From Eudromia elegans (taxonomy: Eukaryota > Chordata > Aves > Tinamiformes > Tinamidae), in assembly GCA_003342815.1 (NCBI GenBank), contig PTEX01000145.1, forward strand, positions 682,154 to 746,153: a stretch of 64,000 nucleotides of DNA, written 5' to 3'. This document shows positions 1 to 13,319 of this stretch, piece after piece. The position numbers and the translations under genes were made by a program. The notes under the pieces were generated by a model. The model saw only the letters and a list, made by a program, of their open reading frames with translations. It ran no database searches and was not told where the DNA came from. How positions within the stretch are numbered: position 1 is the first letter of the stretch; every line of letters begins with the position of its first letter.

Positions 1-911
1 TTTATTTGTGTTTCAGTAACCTTGAGACCAAAATACTCTAGATAGGTTACAGTGAACAAAAGAAAGCTCTACAGTTGTCTCTACAAACAACAAGTTCACT
101 GAACAGAATAGCAATGCAAGAGAAACATCTACAGCAGGAAGCCTCAGCCCCTGGCAGGTGCACATGCGCTGGTATTTCAGTATTTTATTTCTGGTATCCA
201 AAGCTGCTTTTATGTACAACAGTGCTAACCTCTACCACTGCTGCTCCCTGTTCATCTGTGCATTCTCTGTTCCATTCTAACGTTTTGGCTGTTACTTTGG
301 ATTAGGGAATGTAGCACTCCTATTTGCTCCTGTAGAGCAAAACCAACGAAATATAACAATAATACAGAATTAAGGTATTTTGTCTCTCCTGCCTAAAATT
401 TTGTGAGACTTAAATTTCTTCTGCTTCTTTTTCCCTTCATCTTTCTGTCTTTTATTGTTTTCTATGAGAGTTTTGCTGCATCCTATTAGGAGAATATAGA
501 CTGTTTGAGGGAATCAGATTGCATTTTGCTCTGAGTAAGCTGATGTTCCGAGTCATCCACATCTCCTTAGGGAGTGAATTCAACATTGATCAGCTCAGTT
601 ACTGAGACAGCTCGTAGGCTTTAAGTGAAGCACATTTTAGGCTTCGTTTTCATGAGCCTTCCTGTTCCACAGTGCTCAGGTGAAAGCAGATGTCATGAAA
701 ATGTTTTACTTGAAGATACATTGGGTTTACCCCAGCAAAACTGAAAGATGAATACGCAAGGCTGGAATATACTCTTGGTCAGGTTGTGAGCCACCAAACA
801 GAGTGAACCATTGTGCTGATGCCCTTGTATCCTTGTTGCAAAGCAGTTACCACACGCTTAACTGTAACACCAAAGCATCTAGCATTTTAGTGTCTGATGG
901 TTAACCATCTA

Positions 912-1112
912 CCATGGAACAGGCTGCCCAGAGAGGCTCTGGAATCTCCTTCTCTGGAGATCTTCCAAACCTACCTGGATGCCACCCTGTGCCACGTGCT
1001 CTAGGTGTCCCCACAGGAGTGGGGACAACAGGTGTCAACACAGGAGGGTTGGACTAGATGATCTCTAGAGCTCCCTTCCAACTTCAACCATTCTGTGATT
1101 CTGTGTGATTCT
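912..1112 (+). mobile_element. CR1 LINE 3' fragment
   Basis: The stretch starts with a copy of the CR1 open reading frame end (tggaacaggctgcccagag, encoding WNRLPR-like residues). It continues through the typical 'gggttggactagatgatct' segment and 'cttccaac' to a terminal array of attctgtg-like octamers. It is 5'-truncated to the last 200 bp or so. It contains a local insertion-like stretch around gtccccacaggagtggggac. It lies in the presumed CPED1 intron. Confidence 0.9.
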
Positions 1113-1454
1113 TTGTGACTCATAGTTCTAGGATGTCAGAGTATGATATATGACTCTTTGGATGGGCAGATATGTTATTTGTCCAGTTTCCTGCATTATG
1201 AAGAAATTGCTTAAACACAGGGATCTTCTGCAGTTTATTTGGCAGTTTGCAAGGACTAAGCATTTACACACTTAACAAGTCCACTCTCTCCTGGAGAAGG
1301 AAATCACCTTGCAAGCTTTCAGAAACTGACAGTTCCCAGTATGATTTGCTCTCAGGACATACAGTCAGAGAGCAGCAGGTGTTATAAGGCAGTGGTGTGC
1401 CACCTTCCCTCCTCTTCATTTCCCCCAGTTCTTTAAGGGCAAAATGTAAAAGAA

Positions 1455-2239
1455 AAACTTACAAGGCCAAGGGCAAGGTCCTGTACCTGGAAATGACCCA
1501 GATCACCATGCATCAGTACAGGCTGGGGACCGACCTCCTGGAGAGCAGCCCCGCAGAGAGGGACCTGGGCGTCATGGTGGACGACAAGTTGACCATGAGG
1601 CAGCAGTGTGCCCTCGTGGCCAAGAAGGCCAATGGGATCCTGGGGTGCATTAAGCAGAGCGTCTCCAGCAGGTCGAGGGAGGTGATTCTGCCCCTCTACT
1701 CAGCCCTGGTGAGGCCGCACCTCGAGTACTGTGTGCAGTTCTGGGCTCCCCAGTGCAGGAGGGATGTGGAGCTGCTGGAGAGAGTCCAGCGCAGGGCCAC
1801 AAAGATGATTAGGGGTCTGGAACATCTGCCCTATGAGGAAAGGCTGAGAGAGCTGGGCCTCTTCAGCCTGGAGAAGAGAAGACTGAGAGGAGACCTGATT
1901 AATGTATGTAAATATCTTAAGACAGGGAGTGAGGAGGATGGGGCTGGCTTCTTCTCAATGGTGGCCAGCAATAGGACTAGAGGAAACAGCTACAAACTGA
2001 AGCATCAAAAGTTCCACAGGAACTTAACGAAAAATTTCTTAACAGTGAGGGTGACAGAGCCCTGGAACAGGCTGCCCAGAGAGGTGGTGGAGTCTCCTTC
2101 TCTGGAGATCTTCAAAACCCGCTTGGACGCCACCCTGTACCACATATTCTAGTTGTCCCTGCTGGAGCAGGGGGGTTGGAACAAATGACCTTTTGAGGTC
2201 CCTTCCAACCTTAAGCATTCTGAGATTCTATGATTCTGT
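1455..2239 (+). mobile_element. 5'-truncated CR1 LINE with an open C-terminal reverse transcriptase ORF
   Basis: About 785 bp of CR1. The reading frame is open from about 1461 to the stop ending at 2152. It encodes the C-terminal part of the CR1 ORF2 protein: KVLYLEMTQ, then [12 protein letters not shown], then [19 protein letters not shown], then [42 protein letters not shown] (quoted in parts), and ends at [29 protein letters not shown]. These are standard landmarks of the region downstream of the RT catalytic core. The core (FADD-type motif) and endonuclease are missing because of 5' truncation, so the copy cannot move by itself. The 3' end shows the CR1 hallmark attctgagattctatgattctg. 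The open frame suggests a relatively recent insertion. The ATG at 1397 probably belongs to flanking DNA. Confidence 0.93.
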
Positions 2240-2822
2240 ACTGAAGAGCATCAACTAGAGAGCAGATAAAGAACTTTATATCACAGGGGGAGAAACTTTC
2301 TTTGTATATCACTATGTAGCTAATCTTACCTTACAGTGTCCAAGATATAATGCTCCATTTTTCTGGTTTGGAAAGAGTCTGTGCTGTGGTATGGAAGGTG
2401 CTGGTCTGGCAGAATAAAAAGCTGTAGTCCTTTTGAAAAATACACGTTAGCACATACAGATTTCAGTTCTGTGTCCACCTTTGGCCATAGATTTCAAAGG
2501 GATTTGGAGGATTGACTAGGATGGATTTTCAAAACCAGTAATGAACACCCAGAAGCTTTTTGGAGTTATGTTTGATGACTAATACACATTCCAAACTACA
2601 TGAAGGCAAACTGGGGATGTGAGCCTTTGAAACTTCCTTCAGAGAAATTGATACTACACTGCACAAAATGTTTGCATATCAAAAAACAGAAAACGTTAGG
2701 AGGATGGCAACAGAGGAGGGCTTAGCACAGTTTATTGCCTTCATTTTGCTTATATGCACTTCCTTTGCTGTATGTTGATATTGTGAAGCAGGTTTCTGTA
2801 GTCAGTTTTCAGTTTTAGACTT

Positions 2823-2881
2823 NNNNNNNNNNNNNNNNNNNNNNNNNNNNNNNNNNNNNNNNNNNNNNNNNNNNNNNNNNN
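2823..2881. other. Assembly gap (59 Ns)
   Basis: A run of N characters. It is followed at once by a poly-T tract and then by three tandem aaggat hexamers at about 2901-2918, so the gap probably marks a homopolymer or short repeat that was hard to sequence. Confidence 0.99.
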
Positions 2882-5044
2882 TTTTTTTTTCATTACAAGT
2901 AAGGATAAGGATAAGGATTAAGCTTGCGTTCAGCTGTTGCTGTGCCAATGTGGAGTAACCCCACTGAAGTAACTGGAGCTATTGTAACTGAGTACAGACT
3001 GTAGGCTTATGCATTTTGCAAAGCATCTGGAAATTCTGGTGGATTGGAGCCAGAAATATAACTCATTTTTATTGCTGTGATTATGTGATGATTTTACAAT
3101 ATACAATATCCCACTTACTTAACAGCAGTCATTTAAATGCAGGTCTCTGGGAATTGATATAATTCTGTCGCTAACTTTTGTTTGTCTCTACTTTGGATAA
3201 GGTTGTTCTATTTAAGAGAAGGTAAAATGTATTGGTCAGACTTTCAATCCAGTGCTAATGTAGTTGAATCTGATGAACTTTCAACACATTACATAAGCAG
3301 TTCAGGCATTCAACTTAGCTTCCAAAATGGGACGGAGGGCATTGTAACACCTGACCTGGAGTCAGAAAAAAATCATGAAGGACCAAAAGTTTCATTTACT
3401 TGTCTAAAGGGTCGAAAGTCTCCTTATGCAATTTGTCTAGGAACCTTAGAATCTCAATTTGAAACTTAACACAACAGCAAAATAGAGCGAAACAACAGTA
3501 ATATTTTTTGCACTTCTCTGGTTGTCTTTAGGAGTCCAAATAAACTTGACAGGTATTTGTTGCTATGAGCATTCGCATTAGAAGGGATAAAGAACTTGCA
3601 TCAATAGATCTACGTTCCATGGGACTCTAATCAGTGCAAATGCTATTGAGAATATCTCAGATATATTGACTCCACTCCACAATTCAGTTAGCCATGCTGG
3701 GCACATTTTGGGCCAAAATCCATTTTTCAGTACCTTAATTTTCTTTTGATTTTTTCTTCCTAAACACTCTGCAGTTCTCTACAGATACACTGCTACAGCT
3801 TGTCCTCTCTTTCACTATTGCTTAGCTAGGAGCAGTGTATGTGGTCAGACACATCACTGCTTTCTGTCTCTTATTCCTGTGAACACAGTTTTTCTCACTT
3901 CCATTCCTGGGTGTGCAATAGAATAAAGAGTACTGCTACATTCCACAAGTGCCATAATTTCACCTCTCTCCCAAGGTATGAGATAACTGTAACAAACACA
4001 TTTGTTTTGCTCAATGTTACAAATAGAATTTTGTGCCTGCTAGGTGGTGGTCACACATACAAGTGAATATAACCAATGAGTAGTGACCTGGGTTGGTGAC
4101 CACTCTTCCTGTGCGTCTTACATGTGGCTGCACTTGGTTTACAACCTCAGAACCTTCGATGCTGTAAAGCTGAAGCACCGTCTGCTTTAAGACTAAGATA
4201 GAAATTGGGCCGAGTTTGCCTTGTCATGAAGTTAAGTATGATGCATGGGGCATAGTACTTTCCTGCATGTTAGTTCAACAGAGAAGGAGGAGCACATTTG
4301 CTACTATTGTTTTTCTATTATTTATATATATAAATTCTTTAACATTCTTATTTACAGTTTCCTAAATTGTGATTTCTTTCTTGCATATTTTCATCACATT
4401 CAATTAAAAAAGCTTATCATGCTTAGTAGAATAGGACTTCAGATAAAAAGTAAAAAGTGAGTTCACTTCCGCCCTCCTAAGTTGTTTCTGTCGTGACTAT
4501 GACATTGGAGGGGAGAGCTCATTGAAGTCCAAGGGCTTTCAAATTTTCTTTCATACTATGTTTAATCAAATATTCAATTCAGCAGAATTTTACTTGCAGT
4601 CGTATTTATGTAAAAGTAACTGGAACTAGTAATCAGTATCTTACTTGAATTATTCATTTTAATTTTTTCAAATTTCAGTTTTTAGTTCAAATTAACATAA
4701 GTAGTCTGGGGCATTCTTTTATCAGATCTTTTAGTTTAAAATCCTTTATGGTTTACAGACCTTGATTCAATTTGCTAAAACCTTCTTGTTTTATGCCAGT
4801 CTCTCTCCCCTATTTCGCTTCTTTTGATTAATTTAATGCTTACATATCTGTAGAGAATTGCATTTAGTCCTGCGAATTAGTTCCTTTTGAATGATTATTA
4901 GTTATGTATCTATCTATGAAACACAGAAAGATTCAAATAAGAAGAAATAACAAGTGGAAAACAGCTATTTGGTAAAGAACATTAGTTCTCTTCCTTTTGC
5001 CCATGTTCTTTCTTAACGTTTCACAAGTAATAGATTATGTGGCT

Positions 5045-5170
5045 TCTCCCAAGCTATTTAGGAATCTTGTGGAGTGCCTTTCACTTGAAGAGTTTAAAGA
5101 GAGATTAATAAAACATCTCCAGGTAAACTTGATCTTGCTTCATTACTGGAGGATGGACTAGATTTCATGG
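5045..5170 (+). mobile_element. Old, degraded CR1-like LINE remnant
   Basis: The order of motifs resembles the CR1 3' end: a degraded 'cttgtggagtgcctttcactt' segment, then 'gaagagtttaaagagag' in the place of EIFKTR, then 'ggaggatggactagatttca' close to the CR1 'ggttggactagatgatct' motif. The terminal octamers are not visible. It is much more diverged than the CR1 copy at 1.5-2.2 kb. Confidence 0.5.
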
Positions 5171-8100
5171 GTTTCTTTTCTGCTTTCTGTACTTGTGGTT
5201 CTCACAGTTCACATCCGTTTTTTCTAAGTTAGCTGTGCCATCCTTTACTTAGTCTGGTCTAAACTGGAAATAAAATGAAAGTGTTTTCAGCTGCTAATGA
5301 TTTCTTCTATCTGTATTTCACATTACTAATTTTGAGAATGTCTTCTGCTGTTCCCATTCAGTTTTAAAACACTGAAACAGTTTCCAGAAACATACTTTTT
5401 CTGGCTGTCAGTCTTCATATTAATATTTACAAGGCAGGCTCAGAAGCATTGGGTTTTCTGTCCAAGTAAGAATTCAGAAATAGCAATAGAGATCTAAAAA
5501 TGTCGTGTCTGCCCATCTGCATGAGAAGATCCATCTGAAGAACACTATGAAAGGCCAGAACAGCATCAGGGTTCATTATGCAACTTTGGAATAGGCAAAG
5601 TAGCAATGTCTTTAGGTGGAGCATTTTTACAGATTTCTTTAAGGTATGAACCCAGAAAAGCAGAGGTAATATATCACCACCCCTTCTTTAATAATAGTTT
5701 CCATCAGGGGAAGCAACTTTTTATTCCTTGTTTTCGTAGGTTTGATAGAATTTGAATGTCTGACAAATCAGTTTAAGGTGAGGCATTATAGAGCAGGCGC
5801 TTTGTGACAGGTTCGTGAATACAGAGGCCTCTGCTCAGAACAGCACTGTTTCAGAAAGAGAAACTGGAGCATTGTAGTTGTGTTGTTCTACTCCAGCAAT
5901 AGTGCTTTCTGTGGTGGCTTTCAGCAAAAAGTCAAACTGAAAACTGAGTCATGGATTAAAGGTAAACCACACTCAGTGGGAATTTGGTTAGTTATTTTCT
6001 GGTTTACAATAAATTAAATGAATAATCATCAGCTTTAGACAGAATCCCAGAAAAATATATCGTTCCACAGGAAGAGAAACGTGGAAGAATATCATCTCTT
6101 AAGAATGCATTTTGTTATTCCATAAAAATCAAAAAATTGAAAATGGTACAATTTTCCAGTTTAGCCTCAAAGCTCTGCTTTTCATTATTGTGACTTATTG
6201 CCTACCATCAACTGTTTCTAAAGCCTGTTCAAAGCTCATACATTCTTTGACTGTTTCTGCTACAGATTATGACAGAAATCCCTGTATATTGTTGCCCGCT
6301 AAGTTTTATATTCTGTCAGCCATAGAAAAATATTAAGTCTATTTACTTCTGCCTACTCTTTGAGAATAGGAAAAGTGATAACAGTGGTGTTATCCCATCT
6401 CTGCCTCATAGCAAGCTTGAAAGATATTAATTTGTTAATGAATTGCCGGAGAACTGACATAGTATTTGTGGAACTACCCTATGTATTTCTAAAGAAATAG
6501 AAATACGTGGTGATTGCATGCTCAAATGGATTCTCTATGCCGAATATTTGACTCAGTCCCTACACTGTGCAGAAGTGATAATGTGGAGATGGAGTGGAGG
6601 AGAAAGCTTTCTGTGATTCGGGCAGTTTTCTCAGATTGTATGTTATACATGGGTTCCATCTCACTGAACTTCGTTTTCAGCAACGCATTGCTCTACAGCT
6701 GAGCTTGCTCCCTTGGATGCCTCTATAGTCACTGGGGAAAAATGAGACGTTTTAAGGCACAATTCAGCTGATCTGTTTTGAAAATCTGTTTTAGTTTTCT
6801 GGATGGTTCAGCTGCAAAGATGCAGTTTATACTTGAACTTTTATTTGATCAAATCAAACCTCTCCTTTGTAAACTTTCAGCCTAAGCAATCCTTATAAAC
6901 ACTGATACAGCTCATGTATACAATGGAACCCAAGTTTCACATTGACAGGACGTGAGGAATGTGGCACAAACTGTTAGCAGTTGCAACCATTAGAACATGA
7001 ATGTTTTAAGATTTAGTTTATATGGGCTACCAGTGGTGCCACTTTGTGCCTACTGAGTATCAGTAGGTAGATATGATCTTCAAATCTTAAAGACATATAG
7101 AATGCAAAGACAGAGGATTTTCTGTATATACGTATATCATACATAATGAAAGCATATGTTCTTAATGATTCAAGACCTGTCTTTAAGACCTGTCTTTTTA
7201 CCCCTTTCTGGTAAAGCTCAAAAAATAAAGTCCTTTATGAGGTAATGTGATTTTTGTAGATCTGTTTTGGAAAGGCCATTGAAAGAAGAGAATAAAAAAA
7301 GAAAAAGGAATGAAAGAAATTAAACTGTAGAACCAGTCTTCTTATAATCATTTTCTTTGACAGGATTTTTTTTTAAACTTTTTTTTTATATATCTTATGC
7401 CTTTAGGCTTTGTCCTTCATCCAGAGTTTTGTCATCTGTAAAGGAATGCAATTTATAATTTAAGCAAACAATTTTGTGATAAATTCACTGTTGATAAGAT
7501 TGAAGGCTCTGTCTGTAGTCTTTGTGAAATAAAAATGTAAAATGTTTGCATTTAGGAAGTTTTAAATCTCCCCTCCGGTCACATTTTGTTTTCACGACTT
7601 CCTTCTTTTGTGTGTGAAACACATTCTAACTATCTAGATCAAGAACAGTTAAAATTGAAGACCTAATGTATAAATGTTATCATCTACTTTCCATTTTTTT
7701 TAAGTAGGGTAATGTGAACATCATAGCAAATTAAAAAAGATGGTGTCTCTGTCTCTAAATCTTATGGGGAGGAATCTGTCAAGACTAAAACAGGGTAGAT
7801 CATACACTTAATTTTGGTTGCGGGTTTTGACCCTGTCACTCGTAGAGCCTGTGCTCGCCTTTTGAGAAGTATGGAGACTTCTATAGCAACAAGAGTATGG
7901 ATTCCTTGCATTCAACTTGACACAAGCATTGACGCTTCATTAGCTCTTTGGAGAAGCATCTGTGTTAAGGGAAATAATAGTTACACTAAGTTCTCTCTGT
8001 TGCTGGTGACCACAATTCTGGTTCCTGCAGTAGGCTGTTCCACTCTGGCACTGTCCAAATCAACTTCTAGAGCTATTGCTCTCTATCTTTGGCTAAAGGT

Positions 8101-9352
8101 ACTCACAGCTATTGTCGCCTAACTTAGAGGAAATCATTAGGCAAGAAGTATGGAAAAAACATCAATTTATGTAGGAAAATGTACCAGTTTTGCTCTGACT
8201 AAACAGAAGAGAAATAAAAAAGGCAACTCCCAGATCAATTGCTGGTCTGTGACATAACATATTATAATTAAGACATTTAAGACCTTTGGATTTCATAGTC
8301 ATCCTAGCTGTGTCCATATAATCTCACGTCTGAAAAACATTCAGAAGGAAAAATGGACATGATGGATATAGAGGTATTGATCCCATTCCAAGACTGAGCC
8401 TTTCTCTCTGATGTTTAAGCTAGAACACTAGTCCCTCATGAGCCTTCATAAAATCAGTGAATAAAGGTGTTGCTCCAGGGAGTGAGTTAAGAACCTAACA
8501 CCACAGGCTGTCCATTCTTTATAATAGCAAGCTTATTACCCTCACCAGGATCATAATCACTTTTAAAACAGCAGTAATTGAGGTGATGTTAAGGGAAAAA
8601 AAGACATTCACTGTGCTTCTACTCTGCCTTTTCATAATCTTTTCAAGATTGTCAACAAGTGGTTGTTACTACATCTTGCTGAACTCTTGGTTCTCAGCCC
8701 AGCAAAGTACTGATATGAGTACGCAGATATTCCCATGCATGTCTTCTTAGTTTCAGGTTCAAGTTTGCATGTTTATGGTTAGCTCTCTTAATAAAAACAG
8801 GTGTATGCCTAGTGAGAATAGGATATTATCCTGCCTGCTAGCTCAATTCCCTTTCACAGAACTGGGAATTTTTGTCATATGGGCTCTCTTTCCTGTTGAG
8901 GGGACAACATCTATATAGCTACAGATATGCTATTACTTAGTTGCTCCTTATAAGAAAGGTACAGTTGCCTGGAGCCAACAGTGCTATGGAATGAGAAGAC
9001 AATCCAAGATCCCACAATATGCATATCCTTACCACGTGGAACTTCTCTTGGTCAGGCTGTTGTTTAAAGCACTGGGTCATATTTTAAAATGAAGTCATAA
9101 GTTTTGAGGGATATTCTTAATTGTTAAAGGCCACTTTGTTGGTAGTGACTGATTGCTAGGCCCATTGCTCAGTCTGCAAATACATTTGCCTTAGATTTTT
9201 ATTAATTATGTTTCTTTAATAGTTATTCCTAATGATTGTCTGTAATAAATCAAATTTTCTGTCATATTTTACTCAAAATTGTTTGTAAAAGTTCTTCTGT
9301 AAGTGGTTTTACCATGTGCATTCCACAAATGCAGCAGACTAAAGCCTAATCT

Positions 9353-9412
9353 GTTTGACCAGGACTAGAGCTTCTGAGGTCCTTTTGACCTGAATGACTT
9401 TATGATTCTGTT
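9353..9412 (+). mobile_element. Short CR1 3'-terminal remnant
   Basis: The sequence ggactagagcttctgaggtc, followed by ccttttgacctgaatgactt and then tatgattctg, matches the last 60 bp or so of CR1 elements, with substitutions. Only the extreme 3' end remains. Confidence 0.65.
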
Positions 9413-9501
9413 GTACTGGGAACTAAATGGAAGAAGATATGCATTTTTAGAGAGGTATAAACAAATCAAACAAGGATACACTCCTTGGCTGAGAAAGACT
9501 A

Positions 9502-9592
9502 ATATAGATATATATGTGTATGTGTATATGTATCTATATATGTGCATATGTATGTGTATATTATTATATTTACATATTATTATATGTATGTG
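9502..9592. repeat. TA/TG-rich microsatellite
   Basis: Irregular alternating tatatg / tgta repeats of about 90 bp, interrupted by ttattatattt. It explains the low-complexity, tyrosine-rich open frames read here on both strands. Confidence 0.9.
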
Positions 9593-12500
9593 CCTTTTAA
9601 TGTTGAGATTTTGTCATTTGAAATCTGAAGTAACATAGTTTACAAAACATGAACACTGTTACAACAGATGAACATACCACAGTCTCTAGGTAACCCTTTT
9701 CTGCTTTATGAGCCTGAAACACTTGCGGGAGTATCATAATTTTCCAGAGTGCCACATTATGCAAACAGATCTTTGCTCTTACTTGACAGATGTGAAGCAA
9801 AAACATGTGGTCAGACAGCCCCATAGAGTTTACATATGTGGATATTGAAGGCAAGTTATTCCAGACAAAATCACAATAAAGTTTTAGTCTGCATGCTTTC
9901 TCTCCCTTTGTTATTTCTTACCTTTTTTTTTTCCTGATAGCATGTTATGATTTAACATTGCATTTTTGTGATATCATTGCTGTTTAATACTGTCTACTAT
10001 TTAAACAGTTTTATTCAGTTGTTATAACATCATTGTAAATACAGAAGGCCACGTATCCTAAGAAAATAATTTACGATTCATTTAGCCCCTATTCTTTCCT
10101 TTTCTCATTCCCCTTTCTGACTATCCTTCAAACTTTCTCAGCTTCCTCTTCATATTGGTAATATGAGAGTAAAATAACTGAAGAGAAATAGTAAGTTAGC
10201 AGACACAAACATTTTCCAAGCAGTAACCATCCTTCACTTTGTCATGCACAATGGCCATTTTTAAGATAAAGGTATATTAGCAACTGAACAGTGAAGAGCA
10301 ATACGGTAGAAAGGGCACAGTAAGATTACGCTGCATCTGTGCATTTCTCAATGTGAATGTGAGACTTAGACAATCTTTACATTAACTGCTGTCAAATGAT
10401 GGGAAAACTGTAGAAAAAAGAAGAGAGGAGAGAGAGTTAAAGGCATAGAGAAGTGAAAGTACAAATGTCCTTACACTAATAATTTAAACTTTGTTGAATT
10501 ATTTTCATTTATTTAATACGGATTTTAGCACATTTTGTGGTGCCTAATGTATGCGACCATAATATATTGTAATCTACCCTTTAATATTTCCTGGAAGGTG
10601 CTGGAAGGGTCACTTCTGTTATCTGGGTCTTCTTATCCGTGATACAGCTTCTAATTCTGATTTGGACAGAAAATATGTGAGTTTTGTGTGAAAGGCAGTT
10701 CTTCAGAACGGCCGTGGTTTCTGTGTCTGTGGCAAACCCTGGCGGCCCTTCGGCATACTGAAAAGAGCTTGCACTGAATAGAGTTTAGGTTGTGTGTTTG
10801 GTATGGTGACCATAGGGGTAACCACTCAGGTATTGGTGCTGGGGAGACATTCAGAGCAACATTCCTGTTGCAAGGTGTCCAGGATCGTGCTGAGGAAGTG
10901 TAGCGACGTGAAAAAGAGCTGGTTAATAACTAGGTGTATGGTCAGGCTCTGTATCAGCTGGACTCTTCAAGGATCTAGATGAAAATGTTTAAAACAGCAA
11001 CATAATATTCAGTCTGTGGTTCCAGAGCTGCTGAAAGGGCACTGTCTATAATCTGGTAACCTGGATAGTCAGGAAAAATAAAATATATGTGTATATAATA
11101 TAAAGTGCTTTGCTATGGTATGTGAGTATATCAGTGCCTATTTTGCTGAAAAGAAATTTGTTTCACAACTGTAGAAACCAGCCTTAAGTTGGATAATGCA
11201 CTTGATTGAGAGTATTTGCTGCAAAACATTTTATTAGTGGACACAAGAAAGTTAAAATATCTCACAGGCTGACTCAAAATATATATGAAATGTGGAGGAG
11301 TCCTTAGATCTATAGAGAACTATTTCTCTGAAGTGCTTAGTCCTGGATGTTGTTGATTGCGGTCATTGCTTGGGACTGCAATATTGCCCAAATCTTTGTA
11401 AGAAAAAGAAAAACTGTTATTTTTTGGTATTATGGCATTTGGAAAGAAAATAAGGATGCTCACTCACCTTGATTCAGTTATGTTCACAGTGCTGCAGTGA
11501 CTTTATTACGTATTCTCCTAGTGTCTGTTCCCCAGCCCTTAGTGGATCACAAGAAAACTTCCAAACTTCTGTCTGTTTAGGAGTAAATTACTACAAAAAT
11601 GTCAGTGTAGGTCCGGGGAAGACAGATGATTAATAAACTGAATTAAGATCGCCTATGAATGAGGCTTAAATTTGATTTTTTAAAAATATTTTCTCTTCCC
11701 ACTGTGCTCCATTTATTTATCAATGTGATATCACTATTAAACAAAGTAAAACTTCAGCTCATCAGCACTCGTCATGCCCTATGCAATAGAATAAACATAG
11801 TAACTAAGCACATTATTCAATTTTCGGAAGAAATTAGTTGTTTTTTGTAAGGGGATCTGTGTTCAACTAGTGACTGTTTCATTACTTTGAGTGAATGAAA
11901 AGGATATGAAGAAGTAAATAGCTGTGAGCAGGCTGTTGCAAAGAGCAGGGGTGAATTCTACCTTCAGTCTGCTCCTTTGGCACTAACTGCATGCAATCTG
12001 TTTCTGTCCATGTGTGAAAGCTACCTGCATGCAGTCTGCTGCTCAGTAAGCCATCAAGCTGTACAGAGATTGTATTTTCAGTCTGCTATGCACCAGAAGG
12101 TAAACCTTTAATCAGCATCTTTTGAAAGGGATCGTGATTAATAAAAAGATCCATGAAGTTCACTTCTGAGATTGGAGCAGCAAGTGTGCTGAAAATTCAT
12201 GAGAGTCACTTTTTACCCCATTGTAGTTTGAAAAATAAATTAATACATGGCCGGATTTGTAGGTGTTCTAGGAAAACAGATTCGTCTGTCTGACTCCTGT
12301 CTCCCAGCTGTGTATATTGAATGAGTGTCTGGGGATACGTAAATTTAGGACAGGACACAGTTATTAGACAGCAAGGAAAATATTTGAACTCAAAAGTTCT
12401 TTTAAATGAAATATGTATTACTTTTCAAAGGCCAACCAGTCCTTCATTACTTCATTCTTTTCATGTTAAGCCACAATGTGGTAGAAGGGAAGTATAAATA

Positions 12501-12694
12501 ATAACCAGATACTGTCTGTAAATACATCTATCTTTTCTGTTTTGTTGCAGACTTATTGTATGCTTTCTCCAAGAGACTTTAATCTTAGATGATGTTGACT
12601 CTCAGATTTCCTGATTTCCTGATCTTTAAATATTGTATTTTTACTGAAGTTTTTTCGTCTCTTAAAACTTCATATTCTACTCCTGTCTTTCATG

Positions 12695-12712
12695 CACACA
12701 CACACACACACA
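12695..12712. repeat. (CA)9 microsatellite
   Basis: Nine uninterrupted CA units in presumed CPED1 intron. Confidence 0.95.
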
Positions 12713-13319
12713 GTGACAGTCTCACTCCTTCACTTTTCTGGCGTTGTAGGTTCACACAGCTCTTCCTGAATGTTTACAACTTTGAGCTTTTGAGACTGTG
12801 GAATGGAGAATTCCTGTCCTAGTGAAACACGCAGTGTTCACGTCTCCTGTCCTTTGCACGGAGACCTCGCCTAGTGTTATTTACTCAGTTTTGGTTTGGT
12901 ACGAAAGAGGTCTCTAAACTCTAAATATTTAAATAAAATACTTACTAGTCATAATTAGGATTAGGATAATTCATGTAAATGCTCTCTTTTTAGTATATCG
13001 TCCTAATATCTTTGGGCCTGTCTCTATACTCACTGAAACAAACAGCCTGGTGTGTTAGTAGGAAGAGCGTTTGATGGACAGAGAACTCTTTGGAAGGAAA
13101 AGTTTCTAAGCTAAATAATACTAGGGCCAAAAGTAATCTGGACAAACTATACATCCCTTAACACAACAGTATGGTATATAGATGACTGCTAATATGCAGT
13201 CAGTATGTTATCTTCTGAAGAGATGCGTATCAGATGTATTAACTTTCCTACAGAGTCACTGTATAGTGAGCATTAGGAGAAACACTATGGAAAAACTGGG
13301 GTGTGCCTTGATGTAGTAA

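Noticed and set aside
3182-3469. 95-codon open frame as a possible CPED1 exon
   Set aside because: The peptide has no likeness to CPED1 or another family, and no acceptor and donor pair frames it convincingly.
7814-8122. 102-codon open frame as a possible gene
   Set aside because: No recognisable motif, no promoter or splice context, and a length within chance expectation.
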